This document shows positions 32,221-40,678 of a stretch of 64,000 nt of DNA, piece by piece. Under the pieces are notes generated by a model. That model had not been told where the DNA came from. It searched no databases and was given only the letters and a program-made list of their open reading frames with translations. How positions within the stretch are numbered: position 1 is the first letter of the stretch; each line of letters opens with the position of its first letter. The stretch comes from Nocardiopsis kunsanensis DSM 44524 (GTDB taxonomy: Bacteria; Actinomycetota; Actinomycetes; Streptosporangiales; Streptosporangiaceae), in contig NZ_ANAY01000026.1 of the NCBI RefSeq assembly GCF_000340965.1, positions 23,479-87,478 on the forward strand, in the 5' to 3' direction. The translations under genes and the position numbers were made by a program.

Positions 32221-33792
32221 GTGATCGACACCTCACTGCGCCGAAAGCTGTCCGTCACCGCCGCCGCCTGCCTGCTCCTGACCCCGGGCTGCCAGGGCCT
32301 CGAGGAGGAGAGCCCGCCGCCCGCGGAAACGATCCGGCTTCCACTGGACTCCTTCTCCGGGGTCGAGGTCGAGTCCGCGACGGTCGGGGCCGGGCACAGC
32401 ACCGTGAGCTACCGGTACCCGAGTGTGTCCGCCTCGCACCCGCTGATGCTGGAGATACGCACCGGGATGGCCGAGCGCCGGACCGAGTTCCTGGAGGGGC
32501 TGCCCGACAAGGGCAACCCCGAACTGCAACAGGACACGAGTTTCCTGGCCGTCTCACCACAGGTGGTGGGCGCCCGGGTCACCTCCGAGACCTCCTCCGG
32601 TGTCCAGAACGACGTGGAGAGCCGGACCCTGTGGTACGACGCGTCCTCGCAGGAGGTCCTGCCCTGGACGTCCGTGTTCTCCGACGAGGCCGCGCTGGAA
32701 CAGGCTCACCTGTCCGTGGCCCGTGTCCTGCAGGAGGAGTACGACGTGCCCCTCCAACAGCTGCCCGGGCTGCTCGGTGAAGTCGCTTCCCGCGCCGACG
32801 GGTCGCAGGCCACCGAGGAGGCCGCCGCCGAGGAGGAGAACCCCTCCTCCGGGGGGAACCAGGAGATCTCCTCACCCGAGGAGGAATCGCGCGACCTGTC
32901 CGATCCCGAGCAGGCCGCCGAGGTCGCCGAGGCCTGGGCCGGGTCCCCTCTGGAGGACCTGGCTTTCAGCGCGGCCGGGGGCATGGCCGTGAACATGGCC
33001 CCGGGCGAGGTCCCCGGGGTCTCCGGCGGTGAGGAGCTCGTGCTGCCGGTGGATGCCGAGTCCGTCGAAGGGTTCATGTCCGAACTGGGCTTCGCCGCCC
33101 GCGACGCGGCCCTGGACAACCATTCCCAGGACGGGACGGAGTTCCCTCTGGGCGGCTCCTTCCCCGAGGAAGGAATCAGCATGGACTGCGCGCGCCTGAA
33201 GTGTGTGGCGCTGACCTTCGACGACGGCCCCGGCGAGCACACCGGCCGGCTCCTGGACGACCTGGCCGAGTACGACGCCCGGGCCACCTTCTACGTTCTG
33301 GGCCGGCTGGTGGACGAGTTCCCCGAGGTTCTGCAGCGCATGGACGCCGAGGGCCACGAACTGGGCAACCACACGTGGAAACACGACGACCTGGCCGAGA
33401 TGTCGGCCGAACAGGTGCGCGAGGACATCACCCGCACCAACGAGGCCGTACAGGAGGTGACCGGCTCGGAACCGGCCACGATCCGCCCGCCCTACGGGTC
33501 GTTGAACGAGACCGTCAGCGGCGCGGTCGAGCAGCCGCTCATCCTGTGGGACGTCGACACCCATGACTGGCAGAGCCGGGACAGCGGCAAGATCGCCGAG
33601 CATGCCCTGTCGCACTCCGAGACCGGCAGCGTCGTACTCCTGCACGACATCCACGAGCAGTCGGTGGAGGCCGTACCGGAGGTCCTGGAGGGCCTGCACG
33701 AGCAGGGCTACCACTTCGTGACCGTCACCGACCTGTTCGGCCTGGAGGGCATGGACTCGGGCGAGGTACTCACCGACGCGCGGATGGGATGA
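32221..33792 (+). CDS. Lipoprotein polysaccharide deacetylase (NodB domain)
   Basis: Encodes 523 aa. A lipoprotein signal with lipobox LLLTPGC (Cys at about residue 24) anchors it outside the membrane. An N-terminal domain (about 30-310), with an acidic Glu/Ser-rich insert near 195-235, has a DUF3298-like look. The NodB domain follows (about 325-505): TFDDGPG (Asp-Asp), NHTWKHDDL (His pair), RPPYGSLNE, LWDVDTHDW and VVLLHDIH. It deacetylates cell-wall or other N-acetylated glycans. A paralogue follows directly. Confidence 0.92.
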   Translation: MIDTSLRRKLSVTAAACLLLTPGCQGLEEESPPPAETIRLPLDSFSGVEVESATVGAGHSTVSYRYPSVSASHPLMLEIRTGMAERRTEFLEGLPDKGNPELQQDTSFLAVSPQVVGARVTSETSSGVQNDVESRTLWYDASSQEVLPWTSVFSDEAALEQAHLSVARVLQEEYDVPLQQLPGLLGEVASRADGSQATEEAAAEEENPSSGGNQEISSPEEESRDLSDPEQAAEVAEAWAGSPLEDLAFSAAGGMAVNMAPGEVPGVSGGEELVLPVDAESVEGFMSELGFAARDAALDNHSQDGTEFPLGGSFPEEGISMDCARLKCVALTFDDGPGEHTGRLLDDLAEYDARATFYVLGRLVDEFPEVLQRMDAEGHELGNHTWKHDDLAEMSAEQVREDITRTNEAVQEVTGSEPATIRPPYGSLNETVSGAVEQPLILWDVDTHDWQSRDSGKIAEHALSHSETGSVVLLHDIHEQSVEAVPEVLEGLHEQGYHFVTVTDLFGLEGMDSGEVLTDARMG

Positions 33793-33949
33793 ACCGGGCC
33801 CGCAAGGTCCACGCTCCGCACGGCGGTTCCCGGGGAGCGCGGATCTTCCGTCTGCCGCAGGGTTGCTCGTACTCGGTGTCGTGCATCCCATGCAGTGAAG
33901 ATGAGCACGTACACGGCACAAGAGCCACGCCATCATTTACAGTTCAGGC

Positions 33950-34753
33950 GTGAACGTTACTCGACCGATACCGAAATTCGGGTTTGCCGCAACCTTCCTC
34001 CTGGTGGCCCTTGCCGGGATGCTGCTGGCCGGCCCCGGTGCCGCAACCGCCGATACCTCAGGGGCCGCCGGCACCGCCCAGCGCACCGACGGTGTCCAAC
34101 TCACCGAAGGGGCACCGGACCAGGACGGCGAGCAGCAGGGGCCCGACTGCTCCGTGGACCGGTGCATCGCGCTGACCTTCGACGACGGCCCCGGCGAACA
34201 CACCGGCCGGCTCCTGGACACCCTGGACGCACACGGAGCCCGGGCCACCTTCTACGTGCTCGGCTCCAAGGTCACCGACGCCCCCGGGACCGTGGAGCGC
34301 ATGGCCGATGAGGGCCACGAGGTCGGCAACCACACCTGGGACCACCCGGACCTGACCGAGCTCTCCCAGGAGGAGATCCGCTCCGAGCTCGGACGGACCG
34401 ACAAGGCCATCGCCGCCGCCACCGGATCCAGGCCCAAGACCGTGCGGCCGCCCTACGGTGCGCTGGACGGGACCGTGCGCGAGAGCGTCACCCAGCCCCT
34501 GCTCCTGTGGGACGTGGACACCCTCGACTGGCAGAGCCTGGACGCGGACGCGGTGACCGACGCGGCCGTGGAGGGGGCCACCGAGGGCAGCGTCGTGCTC
34601 TTCCACGACATCCACGAGAGCACTGTCGAGGCGATCCCGCACGTGCTCCGGGAACTGTCGGCCCAGGGCTACACCTTCGTCACCGTCGGCGAACTCTTCG
34701 ACGCACAGGACATGGAGCCGGGCTCGGCCTACAGCGACGCCCGGCTCCGGTGA
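33950..34753 (+). CDS. Secreted polysaccharide deacetylase (NodB domain)
   Basis: Encodes 267 aa. The signal peptide (residues about 1-37, ending AATADTS) has no lipobox Cys, so the protein is secreted. The NodB domain fills the rest, with TFDDGPG, NHTWDHPDL, RPPYGALD, LWDVDTLDW and VVLFHDIH all intact. It is strikingly close, at the DNA level too, to the C-terminal domain of the preceding gene: a tandem duplication in which this copy lacks the lipoprotein anchor and N-terminal domain. GTG start at 33950. Confidence 0.92.
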   Translation: MNVTRPIPKFGFAATFLLVALAGMLLAGPGAATADTSGAAGTAQRTDGVQLTEGAPDQDGEQQGPDCSVDRCIALTFDDGPGEHTGRLLDTLDAHGARATFYVLGSKVTDAPGTVERMADEGHEVGNHTWDHPDLTELSQEEIRSELGRTDKAIAAATGSRPKTVRPPYGALDGTVRESVTQPLLLWDVDTLDWQSLDADAVTDAAVEGATEGSVVLFHDIHESTVEAIPHVLRELSAQGYTFVTVGELFDAQDMEPGSAYSDARLR

Positions 34754-34763
34754 GGACCCGGCC

Positions 34764-36176
34764 TCAGAGCATCTTGCGCAGCAATTTCTCCTTGAGTTCG
34801 TTGATGGGCGCATAGGCCACCCGCATGGTGTCCATGGCCAACGACTTGTCCAGTACCGACTTCACGTTGGAGAAGGTGTCGATCGAGGCGCGGGAATGGT
34901 AATCGCCCATGCCGCTCTCACCCACACCGCCGAACGGCAGGTCCGGCACGGCCAGGTGCGCGATCGGCAGGCCGAAGGCCATCCCACCCGAGGAGGTCTC
35001 GGTGGTCAGGCGCCGCTTGGTCTCGGCCGAGTCGGTGAAGGCGTACAACGCCAGGGGCTTGTCGCGTTCGTTGACGAAACGGATCGCCGCGTCCAGGTCG
35101 GGCACGCGGATCACCGGCAGGATCGGACCGAAGATCTCCTCGGCCATGACGGGGGTGTCGGCTTCGACGTCGCCGAGCACGGTCGGGGCGATGTAGAGGT
35201 CCTCGCGATCGGTCTGCCCGCCCACGGCGACCGTTCCGCTCTCCATCAGGGCGCTGAGGCGTTCGAAGTGGCGCTCGTTGACGATGCGGCCGAAGTCGGG
35301 GCTCTTCTGGGGCTGGTCACCGAACATCTCGGTGATGGCGGCCCCCAGTTCCCGCTGCAGTTCATCGGCGGTGTCACCGACGGCCAGCACGTAGTCGGGG
35401 GCCACGCAGGTCTGGCCGGCGTTGGTGTACTTGCCCCAGGCCAGTCGGCGGGCGGTGGTGGCCAGGTCCACGCCGGGCTCGACGACGGCCGGGCTCTTGC
35501 CGCCCAGTTCCAGCGTCACGGGGGTCAGGTGCTTGACCGCCGCCGACATCACGATGCGGGCCACCGCGCTGTTTCCTGTGTAGAAGATGTGGTCGAAGCG
35601 TTCCTCGAGCAGCGCGGTGCTCTCGGGGATCCCGCCCTCGACCACGGCCACGGCCTCGTTGTCGAGGTAGCGCGGCAGCAGTTCGGCCAGGACTCCGGAG
35701 GTGGCCGGGGAGAGCTCGCTGGGTTTGAGAACGGCGGTGTTGCCGGCGGCGATCGCCCCCACCAGGGGCGCCAACGACAGGTTCACCGGGTAGTTCCACG
35801 GCGCGATGACGAGCACGGTACCCAGGGGTTCGCGGACCGTTCGGGCCTTGGCCGGGGCCAGGGCCATGGGGACACCGACACGCTTGGGGCGCAGCCACGA
35901 GGACAGGTGGCGCAGCGTGTGGTCGATCTCGTTGATGACAAAACCGATCTCGGTGGTGTGCGCCTCCACCGGACTCTTGCCCAGGTCCTGCTTCAGGGCG
36001 CGCTCCAGGGCCGGACGCTCCTCCACCAGCATGCGGCGCATCCGGCGCAGCTGGGCGCGACGCCATCCGGCGGGTTTGGTGTGTCCGGAGGCGAAGGTGG
36101 CGCGCAAACGGGCCACGGTCGGCGGGATGTCGGTGGCCAACGTCAGTGGTTCGCCGGGGGCTTGTGCTCGAGTCAT
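34764..36176 (-). CDS. ALDH3-type aldehyde dehydrogenase
   Basis: Encodes 470 aa. It belongs to the class 3 / coniferyl-aldehyde branch: APWNYPVNLSLAPLVGAIAA, LKPSELSPATS, catalytic Glu in TLELGGKSPAVV, Cys in NAGQTCVAPDYVL, and SGGMAFGLPIAHLAVPDLPF near the end. It oxidises medium- to long-chain or aromatic aldehydes. ATG 36176 lies 12 bp from a palindrome shared with the divergent TetR gene, which probably represses it. It converges with the deacetylase gene, 10 nt apart. Confidence 0.92.
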   Translation of the reverse strand: MTRAQAPGEPLTLATDIPPTVARLRATFASGHTKPAGWRRAQLRRMRRMLVEERPALERALKQDLGKSPVEAHTTEIGFVINEIDHTLRHLSSWLRPKRVGVPMALAPAKARTVREPLGTVLVIAPWNYPVNLSLAPLVGAIAAGNTAVLKPSELSPATSGVLAELLPRYLDNEAVAVVEGGIPESTALLEERFDHIFYTGNSAVARIVMSAAVKHLTPVTLELGGKSPAVVEPGVDLATTARRLAWGKYTNAGQTCVAPDYVLAVGDTADELQRELGAAITEMFGDQPQKSPDFGRIVNERHFERLSALMESGTVAVGGQTDREDLYIAPTVLGDVEADTPVMAEEIFGPILPVIRVPDLDAAIRFVNERDKPLALYAFTDSAETKRRLTTETSSGGMAFGLPIAHLAVPDLPFGGVGESGMGDYHSRASIDTFSNVKSVLDKSLAMDTMRVAYAPINELKEKLLRKML

Positions 36177-36187
36177 GAACCGATGGT

Positions 36188-36206
36188 AAACGAAAGTGTT
36201 TCGTTT
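36188..36206. promoter_or_regulatory. TetR operator between ALDH and TetR genes
   Basis: Perfect inverted repeat AAACGAAA-GTG-TTTCGTTT, centred between the divergent starts (12 bp before the ALDH ATG and 38 bp before the TetR ATG). Confidence 0.75.
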
Positions 36207-36243
36207 CCAACCCCCTCGCGAGAGCCCGCATAGGATTTCTTCC

Positions 36244-36873
36244 ATGACCACCGAGCATCTGCCGGAGGCCGGACCAGCCTCCACCCGGGGACGGCCGCGC
36301 GACACCACGCGCGACCGTGCACTGATGGAGGCCACCCTCGCCGTTCTGCAGAGCCACGGTTACAGCGGTCTGACCACCGCTGCCGTGGCCAAGGAGGCCG
36401 GGGTCTCCACCGCGACCCTGTACCGCCGCTGGCGCTCCAAGGAACACCTGGTCGTGGGCGCCGCCCGCACCTGGGCCGAGGAACTGGGCCCCGACCACGA
36501 CACCGGGAGCCTGCGCGGGGACCTGGCAGCCCTGCTGCACGACAAAGCACACGCCCTGGAGGGCCCATCCGGACGCCTGTTGCGCGCTGTGCTCGGCGAG
36601 GCCGCCCACAACCGGGCCCTGGCCGAGGTGCTCTTCACCGACTTCGTGGTGCCCTTGCAGGGACGGGTCTCGGCCCTGCTGGAGCGGGCCGCCCGCCGCG
36701 GTGAGATCGACCCGGTGGAGGAACCGGAGGTGGTCGGTGAGTTGGTCATCGGCCCCATGGTCAGCCACACCTACCTCATCCCCCACACCCCCGGTCCGGG
36801 CCCAGGGCCCGGACCACAGATGGCGGACAAACTCCTGCCTTATCTCCTGCGCGCGCTGGGCGCCCGTACCTGA
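36244..36873 (+). CDS. TetR-family regulator
   Basis: Encodes 209 aa. The DNA-binding domain (about 20-65) ends in the usual ALMEATLAVLQSHGYSGLTT and EAGVSTATLYRRWRSKEHLV. The C-terminal domain is of the TetR_C type with LLRAVLGEAAHNRALAEVLF and a Gly/Pro-rich turn near 190. It is divergent from the ALDH gene with an operator in the gap, so it likely controls that gene and itself, with an aldehyde or its precursor as inducer (inference). Confidence 0.92.
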   Translation: MTTEHLPEAGPASTRGRPRDTTRDRALMEATLAVLQSHGYSGLTTAAVAKEAGVSTATLYRRWRSKEHLVVGAARTWAEELGPDHDTGSLRGDLAALLHDKAHALEGPSGRLLRAVLGEAAHNRALAEVLFTDFVVPLQGRVSALLERAARRGEIDPVEEPEVVGELVIGPMVSHTYLIPHTPGPGPGPGPQMADKLLPYLLRALGART

Positions 36874-36958
36874 GCCCCGCCCCGAGCGTTGGGCGCGCCC
36901 CCGTGCGCCGGCAGCGTGTCCGGCGTGGGACGGCCACGACCGAGGAACGGGGACCACT

Positions 36959-37724
36959 GTGCACGACGACCGGCGGTTGGACGAAGCACGACCGGGCCGG
37001 GTACTGGCCGAGCGGGTCTGGCCCGCGGTACACATCCGGACGGCCCCCTTGGACGTGGTCCGATGGGACGCACCCGGCGAACCCGTGCCCGCAGAGGAGG
37101 GCATCAACGTCCCCTACGCGCCCGCCCGCGTCGGCCAGGGGTCCGGCCCCGGCCCCGAGGGCCGTCCGTTGTACCGGATCGCCCGCGCCGACCTGGCCGT
37201 CTTCGAACCCCAGGTGTGGGAGTCGGCCCTGGACCTGCAGGTCGCCGGCGACCTCGTGCGCGAACTCGACACCGGCGACCCGCCGCTGGGGACTGCTGCG
37301 TGCCCTGGAACGGGCCCCGGACGCTCTGGACCTGCAGGCGATCCCCACCACCGCCCGCCGTGCCCGCACGCTCCTGGCCCCGTCCTGGCCTCACCCGCCA
37401 CGACCAGTTCCCACCGCGTCTCGGCCGTCGGGCACGCCCACATCGACTCCGCCTGGCTCCACCGGTACGCGAGACCGTGCGCAAGGCCGTGCGCACCAGC
37501 GCCAACGTCCTGTCCCTGATCCACGACCCCGACCTGTTCGCCCGGATCGGGCGGGCCGCCCGTGAGGGACGGTTCGTTCCCGTGGGCGGCATGTGGGTGG
37601 AGTCAGGCACCGACATGCCCGGCTCCGAGGCCCTGGCCCGCCAGTTCAGCTTCGGGAAACGTTTCTTCCGCGGCGATCTGGGCGTGGACACCCAGGAGGT
37701 GTGGCTGCCCGACTCCTTCGGCTG
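36959..37724 (+). pseudogene. GH38 alpha-mannosidase, frameshifted and truncated
   Basis: The N-terminal part of a GH38 alpha-mannosidase is spread over three frames. First comes LDEARPGRVLAERVW to GRPLYRIARADLAVFEP; then LRALERAPDALDLQAIPTTA; then SAVGHAHIDSAWL (the zinc-site motif), broken just after by lost bases. Next are RETVRKAVRTSANVLSLI and GRFVPVGGMWVESGTDMPGS through VDTQEVWLPDSFG. Homology stops at DSFG, where a TnpB-element remnant begins. More than two thirds of the usual about 1000 residues are missing. It is dead. Confidence 0.85.
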
Positions 37725-38040
37725 TCAGTCTTGTCCGAGAGCGCTCCGGCCTTCAGGCCGGAGGCGAACCGGCTCTCATCTGCGCGGTGGGTTCTCGGCC
37801 GTGTACTTGCTGTGTTGCCGGCGGGTGAGAACCGAACCCGTCGGCACGTCGCCGCCGGGCGGGCCGAGGCCCTGAACGCCTGCGGAGGCAGGGTAGGACC
37901 CCGTCTTCCGGGTGGGGCACCGGCCGGTGAGACGGGAACCGGCGGACGCCGCGATGCGCACCGCGCCTACAGCCGCAAGGCTGGAGGAGTCCCCGAGGGC
38001 TCACCCCGGGGAGGACGTCAACGGATCAACCTGCCCCGGC
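37725..38040 (+). mobile_element. Remnant of an IS200/IS605-type (TnpB) element
   Basis: Starts with the perfect hairpin CTCCGGCC-TTCA-GGCCGGAG (37744-37763), of the type found at TnpB-element ends in actinomycetes. About 100 bp later the tail of a TnpB-like protein is readable (AAGRAEALNACGGRVGPRL, then GETGTGGRR). The RuvC/zinc-finger body is gone, so only the end is left. It interrupts the mannosidase gene. The precise right border is not visible. Confidence 0.6.
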
Positions 38041-38137
38041 GACGCGCCGAGCCGCTCGGCCACCCGCGTGCGGGTTCCCGGCGAACCGATGATGGTCGGA
38101 CGCAGGCCACACCCGTCGAGACCACGAGGGGCCCCGC

Positions 38138-38443
38138 ATGCCCAAGCCCGATCCGCAGCGCCCGCTGACCCTGCACATCGGCCGGGACGAGCTGATCCTG
38201 CGCCAGCGCTACGAGGTGATCAGCATCGTCAACGACCTCCTGATCGCGGTCTGGTTCATCATCGGCAGCATCATGTTCTTCTTCTCCGAACTGATGGTGG
38301 CCGGCACCTGGTGTTTCCTTGCGGGCAGCGTGGAACTGCTGATCCGCCCGCTCATCCGGCTCACCCGCCAGGTCCATGTCCAGCGCCTGCAGGCCCGGGG
38401 CGCCGGCTCCGGGCTCGCTCCGGGTTCTTCCCAGGATTTCTGA
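38138..38443 (+). CDS. YrhK-domain small membrane protein
   Basis: Encodes 101 aa. It fits the YrhK family: IGRDELILRQRYEVISIVND followed by two transmembrane helices (about 35-55 and 58-78; AVWFIIGSIMFFFSELMVAG, TWCFLAGSVELLIRPLIRL). The function is unknown. It starts at ATG 38138. It is intact although it sits right next to decayed DNA. Confidence 0.85.
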   Translation: MPKPDPQRPLTLHIGRDELILRQRYEVISIVNDLLIAVWFIIGSIMFFFSELMVAGTWCFLAGSVELLIRPLIRLTRQVHVQRLQARGAGSGLAPGSSQDF

Positions 38444-38590
38444 GCGGACCGGGCGGACGGCCGCCGGCCGCTCGCGCATACGGTCGGCGGCGGATCGGCG
38501 CCCGGGTGGTGCCGCTGCCGTGCCCGGACGTACCCGTCCCGGTCGGTCCCGTGTGCCGGTGCCGGACCGGCCCACGGAACCGGGGCCGAC

Positions 38591-39808
38591 TCAGCGGGCC
38601 GGCAGGATCCGGCCGTGCACCTGGCCGAAGTGCACGGTGGCGCCTTCCGCTCCGGGCGCGGTCGCGGTGATGGTGACCTCGTCACCGTCCTCCAGGAACG
38701 TGCGCTCGGTACCGTCCGGCAGGGTGATGGGGTCCTTGCCGCTCCAGGTCAGCTCCAGCAGGCACCCGCGCTGCTCGGGGTCCGGGCCGCTGACCGTGCC
38801 GGAGGCGAACACGTCGCCGGTACGCAGGCACGCGCCGTTGACGGTCATGTGTGCCAGCTGCTGGGCGGCGGTCCAGTACATCGCCGAGAACGGCGGACGT
38901 GCCACCCGGTGCCCGTTCAGGTGCACCTCCAGTTGCAGGTCCAGGCCCCAGGGCTCGGCGCCCTTCAGGTACGGCAGGGGTTCGGGGTCCTGCGCGGGCT
39001 GTTCCACCCGGGCCGGTTCCAGGGCGGCCACCGGAACGATCCACGGCGAGACCGAGGTCGCGAAGGACTTGCCCAGGAAGGGGCCCAGCGGCACGTACTC
39101 CCAGGCCTGCAGGTCGCGTGAGGACCAGTCGTTGAGCAGGAAGACCCCGAAGACGTGCTCGGCGAAGGAGTCCACGGGGACGGGTTCCCCCAGGGGGCTG
39201 GGCGTGCCCACCACGAACCCGACCTCGGCCTCGATGTCCAGGCGCGCCGACGCGCCGAAGGTGGGCGCGTCGGCGCCCGGGGGCTTGCGCTGGCCGCTGG
39301 GGCGCACCACTTCGGTGCCCGAGACGACCACGGTCCCGGCCCGGCCGTGGTAACCGATCGGCAGGTGCTTCCAGTTGGGGGTCAGCGGTTCCTGCTCGGG
39401 GCGGAAGATCCGTCCCACGTTGGAGGCGTGGTGCTCGGAGGCGTAGAAGTCCACGTAGTCGGCCACGGTGAAGGGCAGGTGCAGCCTGACCGAGGAACGC
39501 TCCACCAGGTGCGGGCGCACCGTCTCCTCGTGGGCGGGATCGGTCAGCCAGGTCTGCAGGGCTCGGCGCACCTGGTCCCAGACCGGGCGTCCGGCCCCCA
39601 TGAGTGTGTCCAGGGAGGGGCCCTGGACCAGGTCGGCGAAGGGGGCCCCCACCGCGTGTGCGGCCGCACCCAGGTCGAGCACGTGGGCACCGATCGCCAC
39701 ACCGGTGCGGCGGTCAGTGCCCTCGGCGTCGGTGCTGAACACGCCGTAGGGCAGGGTGGCCAGGCCGAACTCGGCGTCCGGCTCCAGGTCGAGCCAGCTT
39801 TCGGGCAT
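38591..39808 (-). CDS. fahA: Fumarylacetoacetase
   Basis: Encodes 405 aa, the normal length. It hydrolyses fumarylacetoacetate to fumarate and acetoacetate, the last step of homogentisate breakdown. Family signatures: FTVADYVDFYASEHHASNVG, PIGYHGRAGTVVVSG, FLLNDWSSRDLQAWEYVPLG (metal and catalytic region) and GTVSGPDPEQRGCLLELTW. It is the last gene of the five-gene minus-strand operon, 27 nt after the unknown 280-aa gene. Confidence 0.95.
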   Translation of the reverse strand: MPESWLDLEPDAEFGLATLPYGVFSTDAEGTDRRTGVAIGAHVLDLGAAAHAVGAPFADLVQGPSLDTLMGAGRPVWDQVRRALQTWLTDPAHEETVRPHLVERSSVRLHLPFTVADYVDFYASEHHASNVGRIFRPEQEPLTPNWKHLPIGYHGRAGTVVVSGTEVVRPSGQRKPPGADAPTFGASARLDIEAEVGFVVGTPSPLGEPVPVDSFAEHVFGVFLLNDWSSRDLQAWEYVPLGPFLGKSFATSVSPWIVPVAALEPARVEQPAQDPEPLPYLKGAEPWGLDLQLEVHLNGHRVARPPFSAMYWTAAQQLAHMTVNGACLRTGDVFASGTVSGPDPEQRGCLLELTWSGKDPITLPDGTERTFLEDGDEVTITATAPGAEGATVHFGQVHGRILPAR

Positions 39809-39835
39809 CAGGATGTCGCTTTCGTGTGTGGTCGG

Positions 39836-40678
39836 TCAGGATGTGGTCGCAGGCAGTTCACCGAGCACCACCAGGTCCTCCAGCGGCTCGGTGATGCTGC
39901 AGGTGCCGAAGGAGTGGAAGGTCTCCCGTACCCGCTCGGACCGCTCGTCGGGCAGACGGGAGGCTGCGGCGGCCAGGGCCGGGCCGTCGCGTTCGGCCAG
40001 GACCGCCTCGGCGTCGGCGGCCGTAGCGCCCTCCAACAGGGCAGCCGTGGCCAACAGCACGTTGAGGAAACCGTGCTGTTCGAAACCCTCGGGGGTGGTG
40101 TGGCGCACCGCGTGGTGCAGACCGGCGGTGCACTTGAAGGACAGCCCGGAGCCGACGGCCGCGTGCAGGTTCACGGCGAGTTCGGCCTCGCCGGGGTGGG
40201 CCCGGGCCACGACACCGCCGGTGCGGAACTTGGCCCGGTGGCCGCTCCCGGCGAGTGCGGCCAGGTCGTCGGGGACCCGGCCCTGCCGGGAGATCTCCAC
40301 GTAGGCGCGCACGCCCGCAGGCAGATGACGGTCCAGGGCCTCGGTCACGGCAGCGACCCCGCCCGGTTCTGCGGCCACTTCCAGCCCCACCAGGTGCAGA
40401 CGTGCCTGCTGTGCGGCGGCCACGGCCCCGGGGACCGCCTCGGCCCCTCCGGGCACGGTGACCACGGTCGCCAAGGGCGCGTGGTCACCCTCCTCCCGAT
40501 CCAGCAGCGTGCGCAACTCGGCCACGCGCGCGTCGGGAACCAGGAAGGGGCCCACGTACTGGGCTCGGTGCCCGGCCCGGTGGTTCCTGTGCTCGGGCAG
40601 GGCCTGGCCCAGGGGCGCGTTCCCGGGCGGGAAGAGCGCCGCGTCGTCGAAGAGTCCCCGGTACAACAGCCCGTTCAT
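39836..40678 (-). CDS. Conserved protein of unknown function between hmgA and fahA
   Basis: Encodes 280 aa. I do not recognise a characterised family. The alternation of helices and short strands (VGPFLVPDARVAELRTLL, LHLVGLEVAAEPGGVAAVTE, VRAYVEISRQGRVPDDLAAL, AKFRTGGVVARAHPGEAELA, LSFKCTAGLHHAVRHTTPEG) looks like a TIM-barrel-type protein with a possible Lys/Cys/His pocket in FKCTAGLHH. Its ATG overlaps the hmgA stop (ATGA), so it is made together with HmgA. The operon lacks a maleylacetoacetate isomerase; this protein is the only unassigned candidate (inference). Confidence 0.8.
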   Translation of the reverse strand: MNGLLYRGLFDDAALFPPGNAPLGQALPEHRNHRAGHRAQYVGPFLVPDARVAELRTLLDREEGDHAPLATVVTVPGGAEAVPGAVAAAQQARLHLVGLEVAAEPGGVAAVTEALDRHLPAGVRAYVEISRQGRVPDDLAALAGSGHRAKFRTGGVVARAHPGEAELAVNLHAAVGSGLSFKCTAGLHHAVRHTTPEGFEQHGFLNVLLATAALLEGATAADAEAVLAERDGPALAAAASRLPDERSERVRETFHSFGTCSITEPLEDLVVLGELPATTS

